NCBI RefSeq assembly: GCF_041916975.1
Contig: NZ_JAYRYK010000001.1
Span: forward strand, 2,294,001 to 2,358,000
DNA: 64,000 nucleotides
Direction: 5' to 3'
DNA from: Sphingosinicella sp041916975
Lineage (GTDB): Bacteria; Pseudomonadota; Alphaproteobacteria; Sphingomonadales; Sphingomonadaceae
The notes below the pieces were generated by a model that did not search any database, was not told where the DNA came from, and saw only the letters and a list, made by a program, of their open reading frames with translations. The number at the start of each line of letters is the position of its first letter. Within the stretch, counting starts at the first letter, position 1. The translations under genes and the position numbers were made by a program. Shown one piece after another: positions 42,674 through 50,534 of this stretch.

Positions 42674-43498
42674 ATGCGCGAGACGAACGTGCGGGTGGCC
42701 GGCGGCCACGACATCCACATCAAGGAAACCGGAGCGGGACCGGCGGTCGTGTTCATCCACGGCAGCGGTCCCGGCGCCTCGGGCCTGTCGAACTTCCGGC
42801 AGAATGTCGACGCCTTCGTCGCAGCCGGCTACCGCATCATCCTTCCCGACCTGATCGGCTACGGCGCATCCTCCAAGCCCGAAGGCATTGATTACACGCT
42901 CGGGCTGTTCACCGACACGCTTCACGGGGCGCTTCGCGCGCACGGCATCGCGCGCGCCGCGCTGGTCGGCAACTCGCTGGGCGGCGGCGTCGCCTTGCAG
43001 ATGACTCTGGATCATCCCGAATTCGTCGATCAGCTCGTGCTGATGGCGCCGGGCTGTCTCGCGCCGATGACGGACTATTTCGCGATGCCGGGCATCGCCA
43101 AGATGATGTCCGGCTTCGGCGGCCCCGATTTCAACATGGACGAACAGCGGCGGTTGATATCGAACCTCGTGCATCCCGACTTCGCCGGGCGGCTGACGGA
43201 CGAACTTGTCGCCGAGCGCTTCGCCGTCGCCCGGACGCAGCCGAAGGACGTGCTCGCGCGGATGCGGACGCAGGACCTCAGCGCGCGGCTGCACGAGATC
43301 GAAAAGCCGATCTTCGTGCTGTGGGGGCATGACGACGAATTCTGCCCCGAGGCGCACACGCGCCTGTTCCTCGAGAATTGCCGCGATGCCCGGACGATCA
43401 CCTTCCGGCGCACGGGCCATTGGGTGCAGGTCGAACGCGCGGGCGAGTTCAATGCCTATGTGACGGGGTTCCTTGGCGAACAGCGGAGGTCTTCCTAA
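42674..43498 (+). CDS. Meta-cleavage-product hydrolase, HsaD/BphD-like
   Basis: Alpha/beta-hydrolase of 274 residues that should cut a C-C bond in a ring-opened dienoate. HGSGPGASGLSNF is the characteristic oxyanion loop of this family; nucleophile Ser101 lies in VGNSLGGGVA, the acid in WGHDDEFCP and the His in GHWVQVERAGEFN, all as in HsaD. The ATG at 42674 has GGGAGCG upstream; a GTG at 42650 overlapping the previous stop is possible. Completes the hydroxylase-dioxygenase-hydrolase trio. Confidence 0.88.
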   Translation: MRETNVRVAGGHDIHIKETGAGPAVVFIHGSGPGASGLSNFRQNVDAFVAAGYRIILPDLIGYGASSKPEGIDYTLGLFTDTLHGALRAHGIARAALVGNSLGGGVALQMTLDHPEFVDQLVLMAPGCLAPMTDYFAMPGIAKMMSGFGGPDFNMDEQRRLISNLVHPDFAGRLTDELVAERFAVARTQPKDVLARMRTQDLSARLHEIEKPIFVLWGHDDEFCPEAHTRLFLENCRDARTITFRRTGHWVQVERAGEFNAYVTGFLGEQRRSS

Positions 43499-43564
43499 GA
43501 GAGGCGCCACGTTGACAGCGCCGTGCGGCGGCGTGCATGTGCCGCGCGGACGGAGAACGGGCCC

Positions 43565-44038
43565 TTGAGCATCCATTTCGACGCGACGGATCATGCCATT
43601 GTCGACCTACTGCGGGACAACGGCCGGATCACCAATCAGCAGATCGCCGAGGCGTTGGGGCTGACCGCCGCGACCGTCTCGACGCGCATCCGCCGCATGG
43701 AAGACGCGAACCAGCTGCGGGTCGTCGCCGTGTCGGACTTCGCGGCGCACGGCTTCGATCTGCTTTTGCGCGCGATGATCACCGTCGACGGCCGGCCCGC
43801 TTCGGAGGTCGCGCAGGACCTCGCCGGGCTCGACGAGGTTTTCGCCGTGCATCTGGTCAGCGGTGGCCACGACATCGACATGCTGGTCGCGCTGCACGAC
43901 GCCGGCGATCTCGACACCTTCCTGCTCGACCATGTCGCCCGGATCGACGGCATCCATGCCATCGACACGTCGATCATCGTCGATATCGTGAAGTATCAGT
44001 TTGGGGTCGTGCCGATCGAGCCGGAGACGGGACCGTGA
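43565..44038 (+). CDS. Lrp/AsnC-family regulator 1
   Basis: Regulator of about 157 residues with an N-terminal helix-turn-helix (FDATDHAIVDLLRDNGRITN then LTAATVSTRIRRM) and a C-terminal RAM ligand/oligomer domain (MITVDGRP, VSGGHDIDMLVALHD). No ATG begins the family N-terminus; the TTG at 43565 with GGAG upstream gives it, whereas the GTG at 43523 would add 14 residues. Its stop overlaps the start of a second Lrp gene. Candidate regulator of the meta-cleavage genes. Confidence 0.8.
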   Translation: MSIHFDATDHAIVDLLRDNGRITNQQIAEALGLTAATVSTRIRRMEDANQLRVVAVSDFAAHGFDLLLRAMITVDGRPASEVAQDLAGLDEVFAVHLVSGGHDIDMLVALHDAGDLDTFLLDHVARIDGIHAIDTSIIVDIVKYQFGVVPIEPETGP

Positions 44039-44517
44039 CGGCTATCCGGCTCGACGATCTCGATATGCGGCTGATCACGCTGCTGGCGTGCGACGCCCGT
44101 GTTTCGAACCGGACGATCGCGGGACAGCTGGGCGTCAGCGAGGGCACGGTGCGTGTTCGCATCAAGCGTTTGCAGGCCGAGCAGCTGATCGCGTTCACCG
44201 CCGTGACCGGCCTCGAAATGGCGCGCAAATCGCGGCTGGCGTTCATCAGCATTCAGGCCGAGGTCGGCGCGGCTCGCGCGGTCGTCGGCACCATCGCGGA
44301 AATCGCGGAAATCGATTGCGCGATGGCAGTGACGGGGCATTTCAACATCCTCGCCGTGTGTCTGTTCGACGCGGCTGAAATGCTCGCCCATGTCACGGAT
44401 CGAATCCTGGCGGTGCCAGGCGTCCGTCAGGTCGAGACCGCCATCGTGACGAAGACCTTCAAGTATAATGTCCGGATGGTGAGAATCACCAAAGGCGACG
44501 TACCCGAGACCCTATAA
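44035..44517 (+). CDS. Lrp/AsnC-family regulator 2
   Basis: Regulator of 160 residues with helix-turn-helix (LDDLDMRLITLLACDARVSN, LGVSEGTVRVRIKRLQ) and a RAM domain (MAVTGHFNILAVCLFD). It starts with GTG overlapping the stop of regulator 1 (GTGA), so the two are made together. The two proteins are clearly diverged, which suggests they may form a mixed oligomer. The end overlaps the stop of a convergent acyl-CoA dehydrogenase gene. Confidence 0.82.
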   Translation: MTAIRLDDLDMRLITLLACDARVSNRTIAGQLGVSEGTVRVRIKRLQAEQLIAFTAVTGLEMARKSRLAFISIQAEVGAARAVVGTIAEIAEIDCAMAVTGHFNILAVCLFDAAEMLAHVTDRILAVPGVRQVETAIVTKTFKYNVRMVRITKGDVPETL

Positions 44518-45480
44518 GGCGGCCATGTCCGTGCGGATGAAATCCATCGAGCTCGCCGCGGCCGCAAGCCGGAGCGCACCGAGCTTTCGGTTCCAGTAGC
44601 TTTCCGAACCGTCCGCGAGGCGCCATTCCTGCAGGCGCCGCGTGAAGAGCTGGAGATCATGTTCAGCGCTGATGCCGATCGCGCCGTGCACAGCATGGGC
44701 AGTCGCGGCGATCCGCACTGCGGCGGCACTCGCGACCGACTTCGCGGTCGCGGCGGCCGCCAGCGACGGCGGGAAGGCACCCGCGCAGCCCAGCTGCGAT
44801 GCGATCCGCACGGCCACCGCGTCTTCCGTCATCACTGCCAGATTCTGCTGCAACGCCTGCTGGCGCCCGATCGGCTTGCCGAACTGGGTGCGCTCATTGG
44901 CGTAGGCGACCGTCATCGCCATCAGCCGGTCGGCAGCGCCGGCGATGAGCGATGCACGCAGCAGCGCCGCGAGCGCGCGCAGTCCGCCGGCGGGTGCCGG
45001 GGCGATGCCGTCTCCGGTCAGCATATCGCGGCGGAAGCGCGCCGCCGTGTTGCCCTCGATGCCCGTCGGCGCCAGTGTGCCGAGCGCAACGAGATGCAAT
45101 CGGCCCTCGGTTTCGACGAGCGCATGCGTGGCGACGCCGCCGAAGCAGAGGACAGTCTCCGCCGCGACAATCTCCGCGATGGCGATGGGCCCTTCGGGGC
45201 ACGCCGCCCCGGCGACCGCCAGCAGGCGCCGCGCGATCATCGTGTCGCCGACGGGCAGCGGCACGGCACGGCGGCCAAGCGCCTGCCACAAGGGATGAAC
45301 ATCGGCCAAGCTAAGGCCGGCACCTCCATGGTCCGCCGGCACCAGCGCATCGAGAAAACCGGATTCGGCGACGCCCTGCCACATCGCCGCGATGGGCTTC
45401 CCCGCCTCGACGGCCCGCACCGCCGCGGGATCGCAGAGCGCTTCGAGCATGCGATCGAAGGGTTCGAGAAATTCGCTCAT
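44512..45480 (-). CDS. Acyl-CoA dehydrogenase-family subunit, short
   Basis: Protein of 322 residues, shorter than the usual 380-400. The C-terminal helical domain is recognisable (ANERTQFGKPIGRQQALQQNLA, ATAHAVHGAIGISAEHDLQLF), but the central beta domain is reduced and lacks the usual FAD-binding SEPGxGSD motif. Such a subunit pairs with a full-length partner in heterotetrameric enzymes of steroid side-chain or ring degradation. The full-length partner starts upstream, 4 bp away. Confidence 0.8.
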   Translation of the reverse strand: MSEFLEPFDRMLEALCDPAAVRAVEAGKPIAAMWQGVAESGFLDALVPADHGGAGLSLADVHPLWQALGRRAVPLPVGDTMIARRLLAVAGAACPEGPIAIAEIVAAETVLCFGGVATHALVETEGRLHLVALGTLAPTGIEGNTAARFRRDMLTGDGIAPAPAGGLRALAALLRASLIAGAADRLMAMTVAYANERTQFGKPIGRQQALQQNLAVMTEDAVAVRIASQLGCAGAFPPSLAAAATAKSVASAAAVRIAATAHAVHGAIGISAEHDLQLFTRRLQEWRLADGSESYWNRKLGALRLAAAASSMDFIRTDMAAL

Positions 45481-45484
45481 CGGC

Positions 45485-46618
45485 TCACCTCAATCCCATT
45501 CCGCGCGCGATAATGCCGCGCAATATTTCCCGGGTTCCGCCCCGCAGCGAGAAGCTCGGCGCCATGTGGGTGACATAGGCGAGGGTCCGGTACAGCTCGG
45601 CATCCACGGCCTCGTCCGGATGGGCGGCGAGGTCGTCGCCGATGGCGGTGGGCAGATGCTGTTCGAAACTGGTGCCGAGATCCTTGACGAGCGCCGCCTC
45701 GACCGCCGGGCTCTCCCCTGCGACGAGGCGGGCCGTGCAGGCGATCGACATCGCGCGAAGCATCGCGAGCCGCGCGGTGAAATCGCCGACCAGCGCCAAG
45801 GTCGCGGCATCGTCGCGGCCCACGGCCTGCAAATGCCGAATCCAGCCATCGAGCAGGACCGCGCTCGAATAAATGCGTTCGGGCCCGCTGCGCTCAAACG
45901 CCAGCTCGGCGGTAACCTGTTTCCAGCCGTCGCCTTCATTGCCGATCAGCGCGTCGGCGGGCAGATCGACATCCTCGAAAAACACTTCGCAGAAATGCGC
46001 GTCGCCGGTGAGATCGGCGATTGGACGGACGGTGATGCCGGGGGTCTTGAGGTCGAGAATGATCTGCGACAGTCCCGCGTGCCGATCGTCGGCCGCACCC
46101 GTGCGGACCAGCGCGATCATGTAGTGGCTGTGCTGCGCGTTGCTCGTCCATATCTTCTGGCCGTTGACGCGCCAGCCGGTCGCGGTGCGCTCGGCGCGGG
46201 TGCGGACGCTGGCGAGATCGGAGCCCGAGCCGGGTTCGCTCATGCCGACGCAGAAGAATATCTCGCCCCGGCAGATGCCCGGCAGATAGGCTCCGCGCTG
46301 CGCCTCTGTGCCATAATTGAGGATGAGCAGCGCGCTCTGCCGGTCTGTGATCCAGTGCGCCGCGACGGGGGCGCCCACCGACAAGAGCTCCTCGGCGACG
46401 ACGAACCGCGTGAAGGCATTACGCTCGCCGCCGCCGTAGCGTTTGGGGAGGGTTAGCCCCAGCAGGCCCGCCTCGCCCAGCTTGCGGCTGAACGCGGCAT
46501 CGAACCCCAGCCACGACCGGGCGCGGATATCGGCCGGGGTTCCGGCGATGGAATCGACAAGCGCCCGGACAATCGGGCGGATAGCCTCCTCCTCATCCGG
46601 CAGCACGGCAAGGTTCAA
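45485..46618 (-). CDS. Acyl-CoA dehydrogenase, full-length partner
   Basis: Flavoprotein of 377 residues. The FAD/substrate motif GMSEPGSGSDLASVRT, the segment GQKIWTSNAQHSHY and the C-terminal GGTREILRGIIARGMGL are typical. The position of the MCAD-type catalytic Glu (YEGT) reads RGGT here, so the base is elsewhere or in the partner. Forms a likely alpha2beta2 enzyme with the short subunit downstream. A LysR gene lies 89 bp upstream on the same strand. Confidence 0.87.
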   Translation of the reverse strand: MNLAVLPDEEEAIRPIVRALVDSIAGTPADIRARSWLGFDAAFSRKLGEAGLLGLTLPKRYGGGERNAFTRFVVAEELLSVGAPVAAHWITDRQSALLILNYGTEAQRGAYLPGICRGEIFFCVGMSEPGSGSDLASVRTRAERTATGWRVNGQKIWTSNAQHSHYMIALVRTGAADDRHAGLSQIILDLKTPGITVRPIADLTGDAHFCEVFFEDVDLPADALIGNEGDGWKQVTAELAFERSGPERIYSSAVLLDGWIRHLQAVGRDDAATLALVGDFTARLAMLRAMSIACTARLVAGESPAVEAALVKDLGTSFEQHLPTAIGDDLAAHPDEAVDAELYRTLAYVTHMAPSFSLRGGTREILRGIIARGMGLR

Positions 46619-46707
46619 GGTGTCGAACAGTGTTCCTCTCCCATGGCGGGGCCGAAGCCTCCAGCGTTGCCCACCAGAGAGCCCCGCGCCGCGCGGCTTT
46701 CAAATAT

Positions 46708-47607
46708 TTACTTCGTCCCCAGCGATATCGATTGCGTATCGGCAGGCGCGCGGGCCACGGCGACGAAATTCCCCACGAGGGGACCGGCATCCCGCCGGCA
46801 GGCAACCCCCATCTCGATCTCCACCGGCTCGGCAAGCGGAACCAGCACGACCCCCTTGGGCGCGATCGGCGCCATCGACGCCGGAACGAGCGCGAGGCCA
46901 AGGCCGGACTGCACAAGGCTGAGCAGTGTCGGCACCTGCGTCGCCTCCTGAGCGATGCGCGGCGTGAAGCCCGCGCGCTGGCAAGCCAGCAGGACGACGG
47001 TTCGCAGCACGCTGACAGGGCCATGCAGCAGCAACGGCTCGCTGGCCAGCTCGGGCAATGCCACGACCGATTGCCGCGCCACTGGGTGTGTATCCGAAAC
47101 CGCGACCGCGAGCCGGTCGCGTTCGATGACGCTGATGTCGAGCGCCTCTGGCCGCAACATCGGCAGACGAACCAGACCGACATCGAGCTGCCCCGCCATC
47201 AGCGCCTCGCCGACCGAGACGCTCGTCATCTCCTCCAGCCGCAGATCGACGTGCGGAAAGCGGGCACGGAACGCTGGCACGATGCGCGGCAGGACGACGC
47301 TGATCGCCGATCCGACGAAGCCGACCGCGATTGTCCCGCTCTCGCCCAGCTTCGCGTGGGTAGCCGCTGCCCGGACGCGGCCAGCCTGCTCGAGCGCGGC
47401 GCGGGCCGCGGGCAGCGCGGCGCGGCCCGCCTCCGTCAGCCGGACACCGCGCGTTTCGCGGATGAACAACCGGATTCCCAGCTCCTCCTCCAGCTTGCGG
47501 ATGGCCACCGTGAGCGGCGGCTGCGACATGTGGAGCCGCTCGGCCGCGCGATGGAAATTCAGCGTATCGGCCAAGGTCGTGAAATAGCGTAATTGGCGAA
47601 GGTCCAT
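46708..47607 (-). CDS. LysR-family regulator
   Basis: Regulator of 299 residues with the LysR helix-turn-helix (LRQLRYFTTLADTLNFHRAA, MSQPPLTVAIRKLEEELG) and a periplasmic-binding-like effector domain (GTIAVGFVGSAISVVLPRIV). It belongs to the CatR/BenM-like group by the LRYF start. It is divergent from the enoyl-CoA hydratase gene at 47713, with a palindrome between them, so it probably activates that gene and represses itself. Confidence 0.9.
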   Translation of the reverse strand: MDLRQLRYFTTLADTLNFHRAAERLHMSQPPLTVAIRKLEEELGIRLFIRETRGVRLTEAGRAALPAARAALEQAGRVRAAATHAKLGESGTIAVGFVGSAISVVLPRIVPAFRARFPHVDLRLEEMTSVSVGEALMAGQLDVGLVRLPMLRPEALDISVIERDRLAVAVSDTHPVARQSVVALPELASEPLLLHGPVSVLRTVVLLACQRAGFTPRIAQEATQVPTLLSLVQSGLGLALVPASMAPIAPKGVVLVPLAEPVEIEMGVACRRDAGPLVGNFVAVARAPADTQSISLGTK

Positions 47608-47621
47608 CGATAGTTCCCAAA

Positions 47622-47637
47622 TATCGCAATCGCGATA
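47622..47637. promoter_or_regulatory. LysR-type operator palindrome
   Basis: TATCGC-AATC-GCGATA is a 16-bp inverted repeat 14 bp upstream of the LysR start and 75 bp upstream of the divergent hydratase. Size and position match a LysR recognition site (ATC-N8-GAT type). Confidence 0.6.
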
Positions 47638-47712
47638 ATCAATATTGGCGACTGCAGGACGCCTTGCCTAGACGCCTAACAACCCACCCTTCAAACGGGA
47701 GCTGATCGCGCC

Positions 47713-48513
47713 ATGGACCCATTTCTTCTTGTCGAGCGTGACGGCCCCGTCGTGACCGCCACGCTCAATCGCCCCGACCAGCGAAACGCCATTTCCGAGC
47801 TGTCGCACAGCGAGGAGATACAGGATTTCTGCGCCGACGTGACGCGCGACACGACGATCCGGGCCGTGATCCTGACCGGGGCGGGCAAGGCGTTCTGCGC
47901 CGGCGGCAACGTGAAGCACATGCAGGACAAGGCCGGAATGTTCGCCGGATCGCCTTACACGCTGCGCAACAAGTACCGCACCTGGATCCAGCTGATCCCG
48001 GCCGCCCTCCACGAACTGGAAGTGCCGGTGATCGCCGCCATCAACGGTCCGGCGATCGGTGCCGGACTCGACCTTGCCTTGATGTGCGACATTCGCATCG
48101 CCGCTGACGACGCGGTGTTCGCGGAGATTTTCGTGAAGCTTGGCCTCGTTCCCGGCGACGGCGGCGCCTGGCTGCTGCCGCGCGTCATCGGCATGGCGCG
48201 CGCCGCCCAGATGACGCTGACCGGGGACACGATCGATGCCGCCAAAGCCCTTGGATTCGGCCTGATCTCTGAAACGATGCCAGCGGCGGATCTGATGGAC
48301 CGCGCACGCGCCATCGCCGCCTCGATTGCCGCCAACCCCGGACACGCCACGCGCCTCGCCAAACGCTTGCTGCGCGAAGGGCAGGACATGAAGCTCGGCC
48401 CGCTCCTTGAGCTGTCGGCGGCCTATCAGGCGCTTGCCCATCACACCGCCGATCACGACGAAGCCATCGCCGCCGCAGTCGCCAAACGCCCGGCGAAATT
48501 CACCGATCAATAG
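47713..48513 (+). CDS. Enoyl-CoA hydratase/isomerase-family protein
   Basis: Crotonase-family protein of 266 residues. The oxyanion segments FCAGGNVKHM and GPAIGAGLDLALMCD are present. By eye alignment with rat hydratase, the first catalytic Glu is replaced by Asp (GLDL) and the second Glu is kept (FAEIFV), which fits either hydration or isomerisation. Probably the target of the divergent LysR regulator. It ends 9 bp before the convergent thioesterase gene. Confidence 0.88.
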   Translation: MDPFLLVERDGPVVTATLNRPDQRNAISELSHSEEIQDFCADVTRDTTIRAVILTGAGKAFCAGGNVKHMQDKAGMFAGSPYTLRNKYRTWIQLIPAALHELEVPVIAAINGPAIGAGLDLALMCDIRIAADDAVFAEIFVKLGLVPGDGGAWLLPRVIGMARAAQMTLTGDTIDAAKALGFGLISETMPAADLMDRARAIAASIAANPGHATRLAKRLLREGQDMKLGPLLELSAAYQALAHHTADHDEAIAAAVAKRPAKFTDQ

Positions 48514-48522
48514 CGGTCCCGC

Positions 48523-48912
48523 TCACGCGCCGGCCACCTTCATGAAGGTGGCGCGGCCCGTGGCGGCGATCCGCCCCGCGGCATCCACGACGCCGCCCTC
48601 GACGCGCGACAGGCTTTTCGAGGCGTGCGTCACACGGCCAAAGGCGCGCACGATGCCCGGCGTCAGCGGGCGCAGGAAACTCGCGGTCAGTTCGATGGTC
48701 GGCCGGTAGCTGCCGACATCCAGCGCGTGGCGGACCGCGCGCGACATGGCAGTGTCGAGCAGCGCCAGGATCACCCCGCCATGCACCAGATGCTGGTCGT
48801 GCAGATGGGTTTCGCCGGCCTCGATCTCGATCCAGTAGCCATCATCGCGTATGCCGAGGTGGCGAACGCCCAGCAACGCATTGAACCCAGATATCCCGTC
48901 GTTCCCGGCCAC
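48523..48912 (-). CDS. PaaI-like hotdog thioesterase
   Basis: Hotdog-fold acyl-CoA thioesterase of 129 residues. The family motif LVHGGVILALLDTAMSRAV with the preceding acidic segment and TIELTASFLRPLTPG is clear. Such enzymes relieve CoA sequestration by hydrolysing stalled acyl-CoAs. It is divergent from the KAS-like gene at 49071, with one of the shared CGAGTTT motifs in between. Confidence 0.87.
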   Translation of the reverse strand: MAGNDGISGFNALLGVRHLGIRDDGYWIEIEAGETHLHDQHLVHGGVILALLDTAMSRAVRHALDVGSYRPTIELTASFLRPLTPGIVRAFGRVTHASKSLSRVEGGVVDAAGRIAATGRATFMKVAGA

Positions 48913-48980
48913 CGCGCCCTCCCAACGAGAAGGCTACGCCCGAAACCGGTTCAAGAAATACTCACCTTCGCGGCGCCGCT

Positions 48981-49000
48981 AAACGAGTTTTACCTGAGCG
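48981..49000. promoter_or_regulatory. Shared regulon motif, copy A
   Basis: AAACGAGTTTTACCTGAGCG lies in the divergent gap between the thioesterase (start 48912) and the KAS-like gene (start 49071). It matches copies near 58574, 60199 and 62211 over CGAGTT, the following A and TGAG/TAG. Probably an operator for a regulator common to the cluster. Confidence 0.6.
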
Positions 49001-49070
49001 CCCGCTTTCCTAGGCAGGCTGGCAGCAGCGCACCGCCCGGCCTGCGGCAGGGTGACAGAGCGGAGAGAAA

Positions 49071-50534
49071 ATGTTCAGAACCGGTATCACCTCGATCGCG
49101 GGTTATCTCCCGAGGCGGCGGCTCCTGCGCAAGGCGATCGTCGATGCGGGCAAATGGGCCAACCCCGGGCTGGCGGCGCATGGCAAGGGTCGGCGCACCA
49201 TCTGTTCGCATGACGAGGACAGCCTGACGATGGCGGTCGAGGCGAGCCGCTTTTGCCTGGCGGGCGCCGATGACACGCCGCTTGGCCTCATCCAGTTCGC
49301 CAGCACCACGGCGCCCTTCGCCGACCGTGCCAATTCGGTGATCCTGAACGAAGCGCTCGGCCGGTCCGCCGATGTCCGCTGCAGCGACGTCACCGGCTTC
49401 CTCGGCTGCGGCGTGACCGCCTTGATCAATGCGCTGGAATGCGAGCGGCCGGCGCTGACCGTAGCTTCCGAAAAGCGGCTGGCAAAGGCGGCATCGGTGC
49501 AGGAATTGTCGCTCGGCCACGGCGCAGCGGCGGTCACGACCGGCACCGACAATGTCATCGCGCGCGTCCTTGCCGCGCATTCGATCGCGGCCGACTTCGT
49601 CGACCACTACCGCACCGCCGGGGCGCAGACCGACTATCTCCTCGAAGAACGCTGGGTGCGCGACGAGGGGCAGATGAAGGCGGCGCCGCCGGCAATCGCG
49701 GCGATTCTCACCGCCGCCAATCTGGGCCCCGGCGATATCCATCATCTCGTGCTCGCGGGGGCGAGTCGCGCCGCCGCGCGCCAGATCGCGGCGCAGGGGG
49801 GCATTCCCGAGGCGCGGCTCGTCGACATGCTCGACGCCGGATGCGGCGACACCGGCTCCGCACAGGCGCTGCTGCTGCTGTGCCACGCGCTGGAGACGGC
49901 CGGGCCCGGCGAGACGATCCTGTTGGTGAACATCGCGCAGGGTTGTCAGGCACTGCTGTTCGAAACCACGGATGCGGTCGGCAAGCAGGCACCCGTTCGT
50001 TCGATCCGCAGTCAGCTGGACGGCGGCGTCGATGACGACAATTATCTGCGCTTCCTGTCGTTCAACGATCAGATCGATATCGACTGGGGCATTCGTGCCG
50101 AGCGCGACAACCGGACGGCGCTGTCCGCCTTCAATCGTCATCGCAAGACGGCGACGGGCTTCGTGGGCGGCCTTTGCACGGCCTGCGGGACACGGCAATT
50201 TCCCAAGGGCCGGTGCTGCGTCAATCCCGAATGCCGGCAATTCGACACGCTGGTCGACGAGCCCTTCGAGCACAAGGTCGGCACGGTCAAATCCTACACC
50301 GAGGACTGGCTGGCCGTCTCCGCCAACCCGCCACTGATGTACGGCAATGTCACCTTCGACGACGGCGGCGTCATCATGATGGAATTCACCGATTTCGAAC
50401 CGGGCGAGCTGCGCGTCGGCCTACCCGTCCGCTTCGTTTTCCGCATCAAGGAAAAGGACCCCAAGCGGCAGTTCCACCGATATTTCTGGAAAGCCGCGCC
50501 GGTGCATGGAGAAGAAGGAACGGCGCATGGCTGA
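49071..50534 (+). CDS. HMG-CoA synthase/KAS III-like protein fused to a DUF35 domain
   Basis: Two-domain protein of 487 residues. Residues 1 to about 345 are a thiolase-superfamily condensing-enzyme fold (MFRTGITSIAGYLPRRRLLR start, Cys113 in GFLGCGVTAL). Residues 365-470 are a DUF35 zinc ribbon plus OB fold (Cys369, Cys372, Cys383 and Cys388 in LCTACG and CCVNPEC). By eye, the FabH His is replaced (LVLAGAS instead of LVPHQAN) and the Asn is Asp (GDTGSA), so the first domain may be catalytically reduced. GGAGAG precedes the ATG. It overlaps the thiolase gene by 8 bp, suggesting a physical complex. Confidence 0.8.
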   Translation: MFRTGITSIAGYLPRRRLLRKAIVDAGKWANPGLAAHGKGRRTICSHDEDSLTMAVEASRFCLAGADDTPLGLIQFASTTAPFADRANSVILNEALGRSADVRCSDVTGFLGCGVTALINALECERPALTVASEKRLAKAASVQELSLGHGAAAVTTGTDNVIARVLAAHSIAADFVDHYRTAGAQTDYLLEERWVRDEGQMKAAPPAIAAILTAANLGPGDIHHLVLAGASRAAARQIAAQGGIPEARLVDMLDAGCGDTGSAQALLLLCHALETAGPGETILLVNIAQGCQALLFETTDAVGKQAPVRSIRSQLDGGVDDDNYLRFLSFNDQIDIDWGIRAERDNRTALSAFNRHRKTATGFVGGLCTACGTRQFPKGRCCVNPECRQFDTLVDEPFEHKVGTVKSYTEDWLAVSANPPLMYGNVTFDDGGVIMMEFTDFEPGELRVGLPVRFVFRIKEKDPKRQFHRYFWKAAPVHGEEGTAHG

